A stretch of 64,000 nt of DNA from Aquamicrobium aerolatum DSM 21857 (GTDB taxonomy: Bacteria > Pseudomonadota > Alphaproteobacteria > Rhizobiales > Rhizobiaceae), in assembly GCF_900113935.1 (NCBI RefSeq), contig NZ_FORF01000001.1, positions 1 through 64,000 on the forward strand, read 5' to 3'. Shown here one piece after another: positions 24,271 through 32,635 of the stretch. The translations under genes were made by a program, and so were the position numbers. The notes beneath the pieces are model-generated. The model was not told the DNA's origin, did not search any database, and saw only the letters and a list, made by a program, of their open reading frames with translations. Position 1 is the first letter of the stretch. Every line of letters begins with the position of its first letter.

Positions 24271-25670
24271 AAACTTCAGCTTGCATCAATCACCTCGCTG
24301 ATCTTTCCCTCGGAGATCATGAAAAACGAGGTGCCCGTCATCTCGATCTCCTGCCCGGCCTTCCAGCCATTGGGCAGGTCGGTCTTGACCTTGGCGCGAT
24401 AGCCGATGCGCACGGCTGCACGGTCGTCTATCGCGATACAGTCGAGGATCGTCTGTTCTCTTTCAGCAAACAACTGGACGCCCTGTTCCGCCAGCGCACG
24501 GAATGCCTCGATCCCGTGCGTTTCGTTCGTCGTCTCTCCGTTCGATCTGTTGATAAACCGAACGTCGCCCGACAGGCAGTCGAGCATCGCCTGAACATTC
24601 ATCCTGTTGTAGGCGTCGATATACCGGGCAACAATCGTCGGCACAGAATCCATTCTGTCGATTCCTCCTTACTGATCCTGAAGTCGCTAACCTATGCGAT
24701 TTTTGCGACGGCGTTTGCAATTACTTTGGCAGGCTGCGCGACCAACCGGACACCGCAATTCAGCTACGATGCCAGCGTTCCGCCGCTGCCGACCGTGCAG
24801 GCGGCGGCAACCGACAACACGCCCCGGCCGCTGCATGTGCCCCCGGCATGGACCGTGGCGCGCGGCGGCACCGCCGCAGGCACACCGACCGGCCGCGTCG
24901 AGAACGCAAATGCCGCCGCCCGCGTCGAGCCGCGCCGGGAAGGCTACTACAACGCCATCCAGATTTATCCGTGGTCGGAAGGCGCGCTCTATCAGGTCTA
25001 TGCCGCAGTCGGGCAGATCACGACCATTGCGCTGGAGCCAGGCGAGAGCCTGACAGGCGCGGGGCCGATCGCGGCCGGCGATACGACAAGGTGGATTATC
25101 GGCGACACAGAGAGCGGCAGCGGTGCAAACCGCCGTGTCCATATCCTCGTGAAGCCGACGCGCCCCGACATTTCCACCAACCTTGTCGTCACCACCGACC
25201 GGCGCACTTACATGCTCGAGCTGCGCGCGCGGGAATCGCTCTACATGCCGGCCGTGGCATGGGCCTATCCCGCACCGCCTGCCGGCCAGCGCCAGACCGT
25301 TCCGGCCGCACCCATCATTCCCGCCGAGGCAGCGCGGAACTATCGTTATGGGTTGCAGGTGCAGGGCGATAGCCCGCCATGGCGGCCGGTTTCCGTCTTC
25401 GATGACGGCAGGCGCGTTTATATCGTCTTCCCGGCTGGGATCGTGCAGGGCGAGATGCCGCCGATCTTCGTGCTTGGCGCGAACGGCGAGCCGCAGATCG
25501 TCAACAGCCGTGTCCACCAGAACGTCCTGATCGTTGACCGCCTGTTCGGCACGGCCGAACTGCGCCTTGGTTCTGGCAACCGCCAGCAGACGGTCAGGAT
25601 CGTCCGCACCAACCCGACGCAGGCCGCAGCCCAGCCGGCCAGCGCGACCACGGGAGGATCGTCCTCATGA
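24267..25670 (+). CDS. trbG: TrbG, VirB9-like protein, with displaced N-terminus
   Basis: The VirB9/TrbG domain is normal from about residue 160 on (NAIQIYPWSEGALYQVYAAV, RRVHILVKPTRPDISTNLVV, and RRVYIVFPAGIVQGEMPPIF to the end). The lipoprotein signal is SLTYAIFATAFAITLAGC with lipobox Cys at codon 157. The only in-frame ATG near the expected place is 24267, overlapping the trbF stop. Using it adds about 134 residues read antisense through the NTF2-like gene. Otherwise translation would have to start at a rare codon near 24672-24675. The export signal would then be internal, so function is doubtful. Confidence 0.75.
   Translation: MKTSACINHLADLSLGDHEKRGARHLDLLPGLPAIGQVGLDLGAIADAHGCTVVYRDTVEDRLFSFSKQLDALFRQRTECLDPVRFVRRLSVRSVDKPNVARQAVEHRLNIHPVVGVDIPGNNRRHRIHSVDSSLLILKSLTYAIFATAFAITLAGCATNRTPQFSYDASVPPLPTVQAAATDNTPRPLHVPPAWTVARGGTAAGTPTGRVENANAAARVEPRREGYYNAIQIYPWSEGALYQVYAAVGQITTIALEPGESLTGAGPIAAGDTTRWIIGDTESGSGANRRVHILVKPTRPDISTNLVVTTDRRTYMLELRARESLYMPAVAWAYPAPPAGQRQTVPAAPIIPAEAARNYRYGLQVQGDSPPWRPVSVFDDGRRVYIVFPAGIVQGEMPPIFVLGANGEPQIVNSRVHQNVLIVDRLFGTAELRLGSGNRQQTVRIVRTNPTQAAAQPASATTGGSSS
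24276..24653 (-). CDS. NTF2/SnoaL-like small protein inserted at trbF/trbG junction
   Basis: A 125-residue protein on the strand opposite to trb, starting MDSVPTIVARYIDAYNRMNV. It has the cone-shaped NTF2/SnoaL pattern: an N-terminal helix, GDVRFINRSNGE, GIEAFRALAEQGVQLFAERE, and strands ending in TGTSFFMISEGKISEVID. AAGGAGG lies about 11 bp before its ATG at 24653, so it has its own translation signals. Many such proteins are small enzymes or ligand binders; the substrate is unknown. The gene separates trbF and trbG, which otherwise overlap, and is therefore a late insertion. Confidence 0.75.
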   Translation of the reverse strand: MDSVPTIVARYIDAYNRMNVQAMLDCLSGDVRFINRSNGETTNETHGIEAFRALAEQGVQLFAEREQTILDCIAIDDRAAVRIGYRAKVKTDLPNGWKAGQEIEMTGTSFFMISEGKISEVIDAS

Positions 25671-26794
25671 GCGATACCGATACCGCCGCACCCATGCGCC
25701 TGCGCGCTGAATCGCCCCGCGTCACCCGCCTGTCCCGCAAAATGCTGGCAGGCGTCGGAGCCGTCGCGCTTCTCGGCTTCGGCGGGGCGCTGATCTACGC
25801 GCTCCAGACCCGCGACGGAGGGCCGGACGGCGGCGAACTTTACTCGACCAACAACCGGCAAACCGCCGATGGGCTGGCGGGCCTGCCGAGCGACTATAGC
25901 GGCCCGGTGCTCGGTCCCGCGCTGCCGGGCGACCTTGGCCGCCCGATCCTTGACGCGCAGAACAGGGGCCAGCCAGTCGCGCCGCCCGTCATGACGACGC
26001 CCGCCGTCGATCCCGAGGAAGAACGCCGCAGGGCCGAGGAAGAAGCCGCGCGCTTGAGCAACGTCTTTTTCCAGTCCGGCCCGCGCACGGTAGCGCCAGC
26101 CGGCACGGCCATGCCCGGCCTTGCCGGTCTTGGCCTCGGCGGGCAGCCCGCGACACAGGATCGCCACGCGGCGTTTCTCAACGGGCCGGTGGACCGGCAG
26201 ACCGTCGCCCCGGATCGCGTTGTGCCGCCAGCATCGCCCTATATCCTTCAGGCCGGGGCCGTGATCCCGGCCGCGCTCATCACCGGCATCCGTTCCGACC
26301 TTCCGGGCCAGATCACCGCGCAGGTGACGGAGAACGTCTATGACAGCCCGACCGGCTCGCTGCTCCTGATCCCGCAGGGCACCCGCATCATAGGCCAATA
26401 CGATGACGGCGTGACCTTCGGCCAGCGCAGGGTGCTCTTGGTGTGGAACCGCCTGATCCTGCCGGGCGGCCGCTCCATCGTTCTGGAGCGCCTGCCGGGC
26501 GCGGACGCCAGCGGCTATGCCGGCCTTGAGGACGGTGTTGATTACCATTGGTGGGATCTAATGAAGGCCGCAGGGCTATCCACGCTGCTTGCAGTCGGCT
26601 CGGAGCTGGCCACGAGCGACGAGGACCGGCTGATCCGCGCCATCCGCGACGGGGCGCAGGATACCGTCAATCAGGCCGGCCAGCAGATCGTCCAGCGCCA
26701 GTTGCAGGTTGCGCCGACGCTCACCATCCGGCCGGGCTTTCCGGTCAGGATCATCGTCACCCGCGATCTTGTGTTCGAGCCGGCAGGAGGTTGA
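25667..26794 (+). CDS. trbI: TrbI, VirB10-like channel protein
   Basis: 375 residues: cytoplasmic N-terminus, one membrane helix (AGVGAVALLGFGGALIYALQ, about 30-49), a Pro-rich periplasmic linker and the C-terminal VirB10 domain. Landmarks of that domain are LQAGAVIPAALITGIRSDLP, LLIPQGTRIIGQYDDGV, and the end PGFPVRIIVTRDLVFEP. It spans the envelope and senses ATPase energy. It overlaps trbG in ATGA and closes the classical trb set. Confidence 0.95.
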   Translation: MSDTDTAAPMRLRAESPRVTRLSRKMLAGVGAVALLGFGGALIYALQTRDGGPDGGELYSTNNRQTADGLAGLPSDYSGPVLGPALPGDLGRPILDAQNRGQPVAPPVMTTPAVDPEEERRRAEEEAARLSNVFFQSGPRTVAPAGTAMPGLAGLGLGGQPATQDRHAAFLNGPVDRQTVAPDRVVPPASPYILQAGAVIPAALITGIRSDLPGQITAQVTENVYDSPTGSLLLIPQGTRIIGQYDDGVTFGQRRVLLVWNRLILPGGRSIVLERLPGADASGYAGLEDGVDYHWWDLMKAAGLSTLLAVGSELATSDEDRLIRAIRDGAQDTVNQAGQQIVQRQLQVAPTLTIRPGFPVRIIVTRDLVFEPAGG

Positions 26795-26796
26795 CC

Positions 26797-27018
26797 ATGA
26801 CGAAACTGAAACTCGGCCCGCTGCCCGACGACAAGCCTGTCAAGGTGACGGTGGAACTGCCCGCGCCGCTTCACCGCGATCTGATCGCCTATGCCGAGGT
26901 GCTGGCCCGCGAGAGCGGCCAGCCCGTTGCCGATCCCGCCAAGCTCATCGTTCCGATGCTTCAACACTTCATCGCCACGGATCGCGGTTTCGCCAAGGCG
27001 CGGCGAGCCTCCAGCTAA
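26797..27018 (+). CDS. DUF2274 domain-containing protein
   Basis: 73 residues starting MTKLKLGPLPDDKPVKVTVE, the DUF2274 pattern that regularly follows trbI in alphaproteobacterial ICEs. AGGAGG sits 8 bp upstream, and the gene begins 2 bp after the trbI stop. The sequence looks like a small ribbon-helix-helix-like fold (LHRDLIAYAEVLARESGQ), suggesting DNA binding or regulation, but no function is established. Confidence 0.8.
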   Translation: MTKLKLGPLPDDKPVKVTVELPAPLHRDLIAYAEVLARESGQPVADPAKLIVPMLQHFIATDRGFAKARRASS

Positions 27019-27031
27019 CCCCATTCCGGCA

Positions 27032-27071
27032 GGGGTGCCGCCAGCGCATAGGCGCAAATGCGGCACGCTAC
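27032..27071 (+). repeat. 40-bp ICE repeat, copy 2 (hairpin)
   Basis: Identical to 551-590, including the inverted repeat GTGCCGC/GCGGCAC, with CCATGGTTCGC again just downstream. It stands about 80 bp before the first gene of the module that ends in the recombinase. The same leader therefore precedes both the alpA-repA operon and the toxin-antitoxin/recombinase operon. Confidence 0.85.
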
Positions 27072-27152
27072 AGGCCGCCGACTGCCCTCCATGGTTCGCT
27101 TAATTCCGGGGCCAATAGCGCCCCGGAATCCGCCAGAACCAAGGAGGATTCC

Positions 27153-27470
27153 ATGTGCGCAGAGCGCCGCCGCGCCCGCAAAGGGCGACCGCGACAGTCG
27201 ATCCCCGAACCACTTCCCGACGATCTGTTCGACTACGCCGACGATCCTACGCCGGACGACCGGACGCGAGCCGGCAACACGCCACTTCTCGGCCCGGACG
27301 GCCAGAGGATGCGCGTTACCGACGATTGGCCGGAGGACATTCCCGTTACCGAGGCCGAGATTGACGTGTTCGAGCGCTGGTTCGGCGATGTGTTCGACGA
27401 ACTCTTGAACCCGGGAAAGCCGGATGACAGCTTGCAATTCCTATCTCAAACTGATAGGAAAAAGGCATGA
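27153..27470 (+). CDS. Conserved ICE protein of unknown function
   Basis: 105 residues, acidic and Pro/Asp-rich: starts MCAERRRARKGRPRQSIPEP and contains LPDDLFDYADDPTPDD and TEAEIDVFERWFGDVFDELL. No domain is recognised. AAGGAGG lies 9 bp before ATG 27153. It is the first gene after the second 40-bp repeat, and its last codons overlap the next gene's start, so it heads a four-gene operon ending with the recombinase. A small partner of the toxin-antitoxin pair or a recombination accessory protein is possible. Confidence 0.7.
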   Translation: MCAERRRARKGRPRQSIPEPLPDDLFDYADDPTPDDRTRAGNTPLLGPDGQRMRVTDDWPEDIPVTEAEIDVFERWFGDVFDELLNPGKPDDSLQFLSQTDRKKA

Positions 27471-27820
27471 GCGCGGATCGTGATCCGGGCCTCGACACGC
27501 TTCTGGACCTCGACGGACAGATGCTCTTTGTCGATCCAGAGGGCGGCCATTGGGTGAAGTTCGTCGTCACCCGCGTTCCGGCATCCCCGGAGAAGCCGCA
27601 CGGCCTCGATTATTCGCTCACGCTTCACGGGCCTTCGGGCGAACGACTGGTCGGCTTCGACAATGCCCACCCGGTCGGCCGGGGCAGGCGCGGCGAGCCG
27701 ATGGACCATCGGCACCGCTTTCAGACCGTGAAGCCTTACGCCTACGAGGATGCGGCCACGCTGCTGGCCGACTTCTGGCAGACCGTGGACGCGGTATTGA
27801 AGGAACGAGGTGCCCTATGA
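27467..27820 (+). CDS. TumE-like toxin (DUF6516 family)
   Basis: 117 residues with the DUF6516/TumE pattern: HGLDYSLTLHGPSGERLVGF, then the conserved PMDHRHRFQTVKPYAYEDA and a C-terminal LLADFWQTVDAVLKERG helix. In characterised pairs this family is the toxin and the following helix-turn-helix protein is the antitoxin. It overlaps both neighbours (start within the upstream gene's end, stop in ATGA with the antitoxin), as is typical of such modules. Confidence 0.7.
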   Translation: MSADRDPGLDTLLDLDGQMLFVDPEGGHWVKFVVTRVPASPEKPHGLDYSLTLHGPSGERLVGFDNAHPVGRGRRGEPMDHRHRFQTVKPYAYEDAATLLADFWQTVDAVLKERGAL

Positions 27821-28215
27821 CCACATTGAAAGTCGGGATTGCCGACTATGAAGAAATGAAGGCCCGCACCATGCGGATCGCGCGCGGCGAGGAAAAACCT
27901 GCGCCCAGCGATCCGAAGGTGTGGTTCACCTCGACCGAATCCTTTGCCAAGGTGCTGTCGGCCGGCAACCGCGAACTGCTGCGCATCATCGCCGAGAAAG
28001 CCCCGGCATCGCTGGAGGAACTGGCGGAAATCACCGGCCGGGCCGGCTCCAACCTGTCACGCACCCTGAAAACCATGGAGAGCTATGGCCTTGTGCGGTT
28101 TGAACCGGGGCATGGACGCAAACTCGCGCCCAAGGTGGTGCATGACCGGGTGGAGCTGGCGTTGCCCCTGATCGACCGCCCCAAGGCGAAGAAAGCTATG
28201 GGAGGCCAAGCATGA
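27817..28215 (+). CDS. TumA-like HTH antitoxin/transcriptional regulator
   Basis: 132 residues with a MarR-like winged helix: AEKAPASLEELAEITGRAGS, SNLSRTLKTMESYGLVRFEP and a basic end. An N-terminal arm (SDPKVWFTSTESFAKVLSAG) precedes it. Proteins of this form accompany DUF6516 toxins as antitoxins and autoregulators. ATG 27817 overlaps the toxin stop; its own stop overlaps the recombinase start. Confidence 0.7.
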   Translation: MTTLKVGIADYEEMKARTMRIARGEEKPAPSDPKVWFTSTESFAKVLSAGNRELLRIIAEKAPASLEELAEITGRAGSNLSRTLKTMESYGLVRFEPGHGRKLAPKVVHDRVELALPLIDRPKAKKAMGGQA

Positions 28216-29870
28216 ACAAGCACAGCCCAACCACTACCGCCCGTGCCGCCCTCTATCTGCGCGTCTCGACTGCCCGGCAGGCCGAGCATGACATTTCCAT
28301 TCCCGACCAGAAGCGGCAGGGCGAAGCCTATTGCGAGCAACGCGGCCTGCAACTGGTGGAGACGTTCATCGAAGCAGGCGCAACCGCCACCAACGACAAA
28401 CGCCCCGAGTTTCAACGAATGATCGAAGCGGGCACGACCAAGCCCGCGCCCTTCGATATTGTCGTGGTCCACTCGTTCAGCCGGTTCTTCCGCGATCACT
28501 TCGAGATGGAGTTCTACGTTAGAAAGCTGGCGAAGAACGGCGTCAAGCTGGTGTCCATCACGCAGGAGATGGGCGACGATCCCATGCACCAGATGATGCG
28601 GCAGATCATGGCGCTGTTCGACGAATACCAGTCGAAGGAGAACGCCAAGCACGTCCTGCGCGCCATGAATGAGAACGCCCGGCAAGGCTTCTGGAACGGC
28701 GCACGGCCGCCTATCGGCTATCGCATCGTCGCAGCCGAGCAGCGGGGATCGAAGATCAAGAAGAAGCTGGAGATCGACCCGCTGCACGCCGACACCGTGC
28801 GGCTGATCTATCGCCTGTTCCTCGAAGGAGACGGCACGTCCGGCGCGATGGGCGTAAAGGCCATCGCCACCTATCTCAACGAGCGCCGCTTCTTCACCCG
28901 CGACGGAGGGCGTTGGGGATTGGCGCAAATCCACGCCATCCTGACCCGCACCACCTATATCGGCGAGCACAGGTTCAACACCCGCTCGCATAAGGACCGG
29001 GAGAAGAAGCCGGAGAGCGAGGTCGCTATCATGGCGGTGCCGCCCCTAATCGAGCGCGAGACGTTCGACGCGGTGCAAGCCCGCCTCAAGTCCCGCAATC
29101 CCATGGTGACGCCTGCACGTGTCTCCAGCGGCCCGACGCTCCTGACCGGCATTTGCTTCTGCGCCAAGTGCGGGGGAGCGATGACCCTTCGCACCGGCCA
29201 AGGCAGCACGGGCGCGACATACCGCTACTATACCTGCTCGACCAAGGCCCGGCAGGGCAAGACCGGCTGCAAGGGTCGCACAATCCCCATGGACAAGCTG
29301 GACCATACGGTCGCCGATTATATCGGGGACCGCCTGCTCCTGCCCAAGCGGTTGGAAACCGTCCTTGCCAGCGTCATCGACCGCCGACAGGAACGCACCG
29401 AACGCCGCCGCGAGCATCTTGCCGAGCTTCAAAGGCGAATCACGGAAGCCGACCAGCGGCTCGGCCGTCTCTTTGACGCCATCGAAGCCGGCATGGTGGA
29501 CAAGGACGACGCCATGGCAAAGGAACGCATGGTGAGCCTCAAGGCATTGCGGGATCAAGCCGCCGCCGACGCGGAGCGCACGCAGCTCGCGCTCGATAGT
29601 TCAGGCAATCAGGGCGTCACCCCCGATATGCTCAAGGGGTTTGCCCGCAAAGCCCGTGAACGGATCAAGCTCAACGATGGCGGCTACCGCCGCGACCATC
29701 TACGCGCGCTGGCGCAGCGTGTCGAGGTTGCCGACGACGAGGTTCGCATCATGGGATCGAAGTCGGAACTGCTGCGAACGTTGGTCGCCGCTTCAAGCGT
29801 AGAAACGGCGGCGTTCGGCGTTCATAGTTCTGTTCTGAAATGGCGCGCCCGAAAGGATTCGAACCTCTGA
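28212..29870 (+). CDS. Large serine recombinase (ICE integrase)
   Basis: 552 residues. The N-terminal resolvase domain contains AALYLRVSTARQAEHD with nucleophile Ser19 and the VVHSFSRFFRDHFEME segment. It is followed by the Recombinase domain (ARQGFWNGARPPIGYRIV), a zinc-ribbon (CFCAKCGGAMT and later CSTKARQGKTGC) and a coiled coil near 395-450 (RREHLAELQRRITEADQRLG). It catalyses site-specific integration and excision. The stop codon and last ten codons (ending RARKDSNL) lie inside tRNA-Arg, so part of the protein is encoded by the attachment site. Confidence 0.93.
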   Translation: MNKHSPTTTARAALYLRVSTARQAEHDISIPDQKRQGEAYCEQRGLQLVETFIEAGATATNDKRPEFQRMIEAGTTKPAPFDIVVVHSFSRFFRDHFEMEFYVRKLAKNGVKLVSITQEMGDDPMHQMMRQIMALFDEYQSKENAKHVLRAMNENARQGFWNGARPPIGYRIVAAEQRGSKIKKKLEIDPLHADTVRLIYRLFLEGDGTSGAMGVKAIATYLNERRFFTRDGGRWGLAQIHAILTRTTYIGEHRFNTRSHKDREKKPESEVAIMAVPPLIERETFDAVQARLKSRNPMVTPARVSSGPTLLTGICFCAKCGGAMTLRTGQGSTGATYRYYTCSTKARQGKTGCKGRTIPMDKLDHTVADYIGDRLLLPKRLETVLASVIDRRQERTERRREHLAELQRRITEADQRLGRLFDAIEAGMVDKDDAMAKERMVSLKALRDQAAADAERTQLALDSSGNQGVTPDMLKGFARKARERIKLNDGGYRRDHLRALAQRVEVADDEVRIMGSKSELLRTLVAASSVETAAFGVHSSVLKWRARKDSNL

Positions 29871-29917
29871 CCCCCAGATTCGTAGTCTGGTGCTCTATCC
29901 AGCTGAGCTACGGGCGC
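29841..29917 (-). tRNA. tRNA-Arg (anticodon ACG), ICE integration site
   Basis: On the minus strand a 77-nt cloverleaf with acceptor stem GCGCCCG (29917-29911) pairing with CGGGCGC (29851-29845). The D-arm contains AGCTCAGCTGGATAGAGC, the anticodon arm is CCAGA-CTACGAA-TCTGG (anticodon ACG), and the T-arm is GGTTCGAATCC. Discriminator G and an encoded CCA lie at 29844-29841. The 3' end faces the ICE, as expected when an element integrates into a tRNA 3' half and restores the gene. Confidence 0.95.
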
Positions 29918-30039
29918 GTGCCATGCCGATTTCTCGGCGGAGCCGGTGATCACTGCTAGGTGGCCCGGCGTTGTGGGCGTTACCTATCTACTCATTTCGC
30001 CAATTGCAAGCGGGATTTCGCAAAACTTTCAAAGAGATT

Positions 30040-31530
30040 TCATGCGGGCCTGCGAAACGTGCCGCGGGCACTGTGGATATCCACAGGCTGGTCGGGAATT
30101 GCGATCTCGAACACGGTGCGCCCGCCGTCGCGCTTTCCCGCCAGCTTGATCGTGCCGCCATGGGCGCGCACCAGTTCGTGCGCGATGGCAAGGCCAAGGC
30201 CGGTGCCGCCGCTGCGGGCCGCGCCGCGAAACGCGCTGAACAGGTTCTCACGCGCCTTGGGCGGCAGGCCGGGGCCGGTATCCTCGACAAAGATGCGGCA
30301 CACGCTGCCTTCGCGCTCGCCATGGATCGCGAGGCGTTTGACCACGACATTATCCGCGTCGGCCGCCATCGCCTGTACCGAATTGCGGGCGAGGTTGGAA
30401 AGAACGCGGAAAATCTGCTCCGAATCGGCGTCGATCTCGACTTCCGAATCGACTGCGTTGACGAACTCGATGTCGGAATCAGGTGCCAGTCCGAGAAAAT
30501 CCTCCACCTCTTCGACCAGAAGGCGTAGGCGCAGGCGGCGGCGGGCGGGCGGCGCTTCCTGTGTGCGGCCATAGGCCAGCACTCCCTCGGTGTAGGAGGC
30601 GGCGCGGTCGATCGCGCGCACCAGGCGTGGCGCGAGGCTTTGCGCCAGCGGGTCCTTCACCGTCGCCAGCCGGTCGGAAATCAGCTGCGCGGCGGCGAGG
30701 GTGTTGCGCATGTCGTGGTTGATCTTGGAAACGGCAAGGCCGAGATCGGCCAGATGTTTCTGCTCGGAGAGCGTGCGTTGCAGTTGCGACTGCATGGCGG
30801 CAAGTTCGCGTTCGGCGACGCCGATCTCGTCATCACGATGGGCGTCCGGGCGGATGATTCGCGTCGGGTCGTCCGGTGCCTCGGCAAAATCGAGCATGGA
30901 GCGCGTCATCACCCGCACGGGCCGTATCATGATCCGGTTGATCGCGTAGTACACCAGCCATGCGGTCACCAGCGACAGGATGAGTGCCAGCACAGCGACA
31001 TTGCGAGCATAGCCGAGCATCGACTTGCGCAGATTGCCATCGCCCATCACCAGTTCGAACTCGCGTTCGTGGTCGCCGACGGCGCCAAACACGCGCAGCG
31101 TCCGTTCGCCGCCGAAGAACAGCGTGTCGAGCGCGTCGGTCAGCGCTTCGAGAGGGGGTGTGTCGTCGAGGTTGATGTGATCGTCGACGGCGGGAGGCAT
31201 CTGCGATACCGCCAGCAACTGCGAGACGCCCTGCGAGCGCACCGCAACGGCTTCGGCGCCGAGCGAGATCAGCACATCATCCTGCACCTGCTGCGACAGG
31301 CTGCCGGGGGCGCTCTCGACCAGCACGATGCCGACGGCGGCGGCAGTGGCCAGCCGTTCGTCAAGCCAGCGCAGCCGGTACTCGGCCACCGATGGCAGGA
31401 AGATCAGCACTTCGGCCAGCATCACGAACAGGATCGTCAGCAGCAGAAGCTTGGTCGACAGCCCACGCGACAGCGGCACCTGCTCATCGGTGCGCTCTTG
31501 CCCGCCAGCATCATCAAGGGTCGGCCGCAC
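30040..31530 (-). CDS. Sensor histidine kinase (orphan)
   Basis: About 496 residues. A membrane helix (LLLLTILFVMLAEVLIFLPS) is followed by a periplasmic sensor region, a second helix (VAVLALILSLVTAWLVYYAI), HAMP, a HisKA-like helix with the phospho-acceptor in KINHDMRNTLAAAQL (about His272), and an HATPase domain ending with GTGLGLAIAHELVRAHGG. No response regulator is adjacent. I prefer GTG 31530 with GGAG upstream; the frame is open further up to 31668. The signal is unknown. Confidence 0.88.
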   Translation of the reverse strand: MRPTLDDAGGQERTDEQVPLSRGLSTKLLLLTILFVMLAEVLIFLPSVAEYRLRWLDERLATAAAVGIVLVESAPGSLSQQVQDDVLISLGAEAVAVRSQGVSQLLAVSQMPPAVDDHINLDDTPPLEALTDALDTLFFGGERTLRVFGAVGDHEREFELVMGDGNLRKSMLGYARNVAVLALILSLVTAWLVYYAINRIMIRPVRVMTRSMLDFAEAPDDPTRIIRPDAHRDDEIGVAERELAAMQSQLQRTLSEQKHLADLGLAVSKINHDMRNTLAAAQLISDRLATVKDPLAQSLAPRLVRAIDRAASYTEGVLAYGRTQEAPPARRRLRLRLLVEEVEDFLGLAPDSDIEFVNAVDSEVEIDADSEQIFRVLSNLARNSVQAMAADADNVVVKRLAIHGEREGSVCRIFVEDTGPGLPPKARENLFSAFRGAARSGGTGLGLAIAHELVRAHGGTIKLAGKRDGGRTVFEIAIPDQPVDIHSARGTFRRPA

Positions 31531-31801
31531 GATGGTCCCGCTCCAGAAATGGCTGTCCCCGCCCGAAAAAATGGCAGTCCAAGCCTTGTCAGATCTTGCA
31601 AATAGGAATTTGCGGCAATTTTGCGAGGAATTGAGGTTGAAAAGCGGCGCGGCGCAAAGACAAGGCACCTTTTCGCCGGCAACACAGAAGTATCTTCTCT
31701 ACTAAGGCCTTGGTGCGCGGATGAAAATTCTTGTCTGTCCACACTTGTGCCGCCTATGGTGGACCAACGAGATGTAATTGTCCGGACGGGGAGGAGTTTT
31801 C

Positions 31802-32635
31802 ATGTCCATGGCACTGACAGGTGTTTATCGCGCGCTCATGGCTGTGGCCGTATCGCTCTTTGTCGGGGGCGCCGCGTTGGCGCAGGAAAAGACGCCGCAG
31901 GATCCGCGCCTGCACACGCCGGGCAAGTTGACGGTCGCCACCAGCGATCCTGCCTATCCGCCATGGGTGATCAACAATGCGCCGGAAAGCGGCGAAGGCT
32001 TCGAGAGCGCGCTGGTCTATGCGTTGGCCAAGGAGCTCGGCTTCGAAAAGGACGATGTCGTCTGGGTCCGCGAGACCTTCGAGCAGGCGATCGCGCCGGG
32101 CAAGAAGAACTATGATTTCGGCATCCAGCAGATTTCGGTGACGGAAGCGCGGGCGCAGATCGCGACCTTCTCGCAGGTCTATTATCAGCCCGACAAGGCG
32201 CTGGTGGCGCTGCCGGGCGGTCCCGCTGACGATGCGTCCACCTTCGATGAGTTGCGTAAGCTGCGCTGGGGCGTCGCGCTCGGCACCACCGACCTGACCT
32301 ATGTCGAGAACATTCTCGGCGTGAAGAACGCGGCGGTCTATGACGATCAGGTCGGCGTCTTCCAGGCGCTGCAGGCACGCCAGATCGACGCGACGGTGGT
32401 CGCCGTTCCCACCGCGCTCTATCTGACCGCGGTGCAGGTTCCGGATGCCTCGATCGTCGCGCTTCTGCCGGGCGATGAGAACGATCTTGGCCACGGGCTG
32501 ATCTTCCAGCAGGGCAATCCGATCGTCGGCTGGATCGATGAGGGGCTGATGGGCGTCGTCGGCAAGGGCGTGGTGGACGATCTGGTCTACCAATATCTTG
32601 TCGCCGACCCCAATGTGAAGGTCATCAACGAATGA
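31802..32635 (+). CDS. Amino-acid ABC transporter, periplasmic substrate-binding protein
   Basis: 277 residues with a signal peptide ending near GGAALAQ (about residue 28) and a family-3 solute-binding fold: GKLTVATSDPAYPPWVINNA, GFESALVYALAKELGF, then NYDFGIQQISVTEARAQIAT. It captures a polar amino acid or similar ligand for the permease and ATPase encoded next. GGAGGAG precedes ATG 31802; the gene overlaps the permease start. Confidence 0.88.
   Translation: MSMALTGVYRALMAVAVSLFVGGAALAQEKTPQDPRLHTPGKLTVATSDPAYPPWVINNAPESGEGFESALVYALAKELGFEKDDVVWVRETFEQAIAPGKKNYDFGIQQISVTEARAQIATFSQVYYQPDKALVALPGGPADDASTFDELRKLRWGVALGTTDLTYVENILGVKNAAVYDDQVGVFQALQARQIDATVVAVPTALYLTAVQVPDASIVALLPGDENDLGHGLIFQQGNPIVGWIDEGLMGVVGKGVVDDLVYQYLVADPNVKVINE

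Larger units (their letters stand above)
1..29870. mobile_element. Integrative and conjugative element, right part (left end outside window)
   Basis: A continuous set of mobile-element functions: AlpA/RepA, TraF protease, relaxase, TraG coupling protein, complete TrbBCDEJKLFGI mating-pair system, toxin-antitoxin pair and a large serine recombinase. The right boundary is clear: the recombinase gene ends inside tRNA-Arg at 29841-29917, and ordinary chromosomal genes begin beyond it. No second copy of the tRNA 3' end is visible in 1-29840, so the distal attachment site should lie left of position 1. The layout recalls Tn4371-like and rhizobial Trb-type ICEs, but the recombinase is of the serine, not the tyrosine, family. 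Confidence 0.9.
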
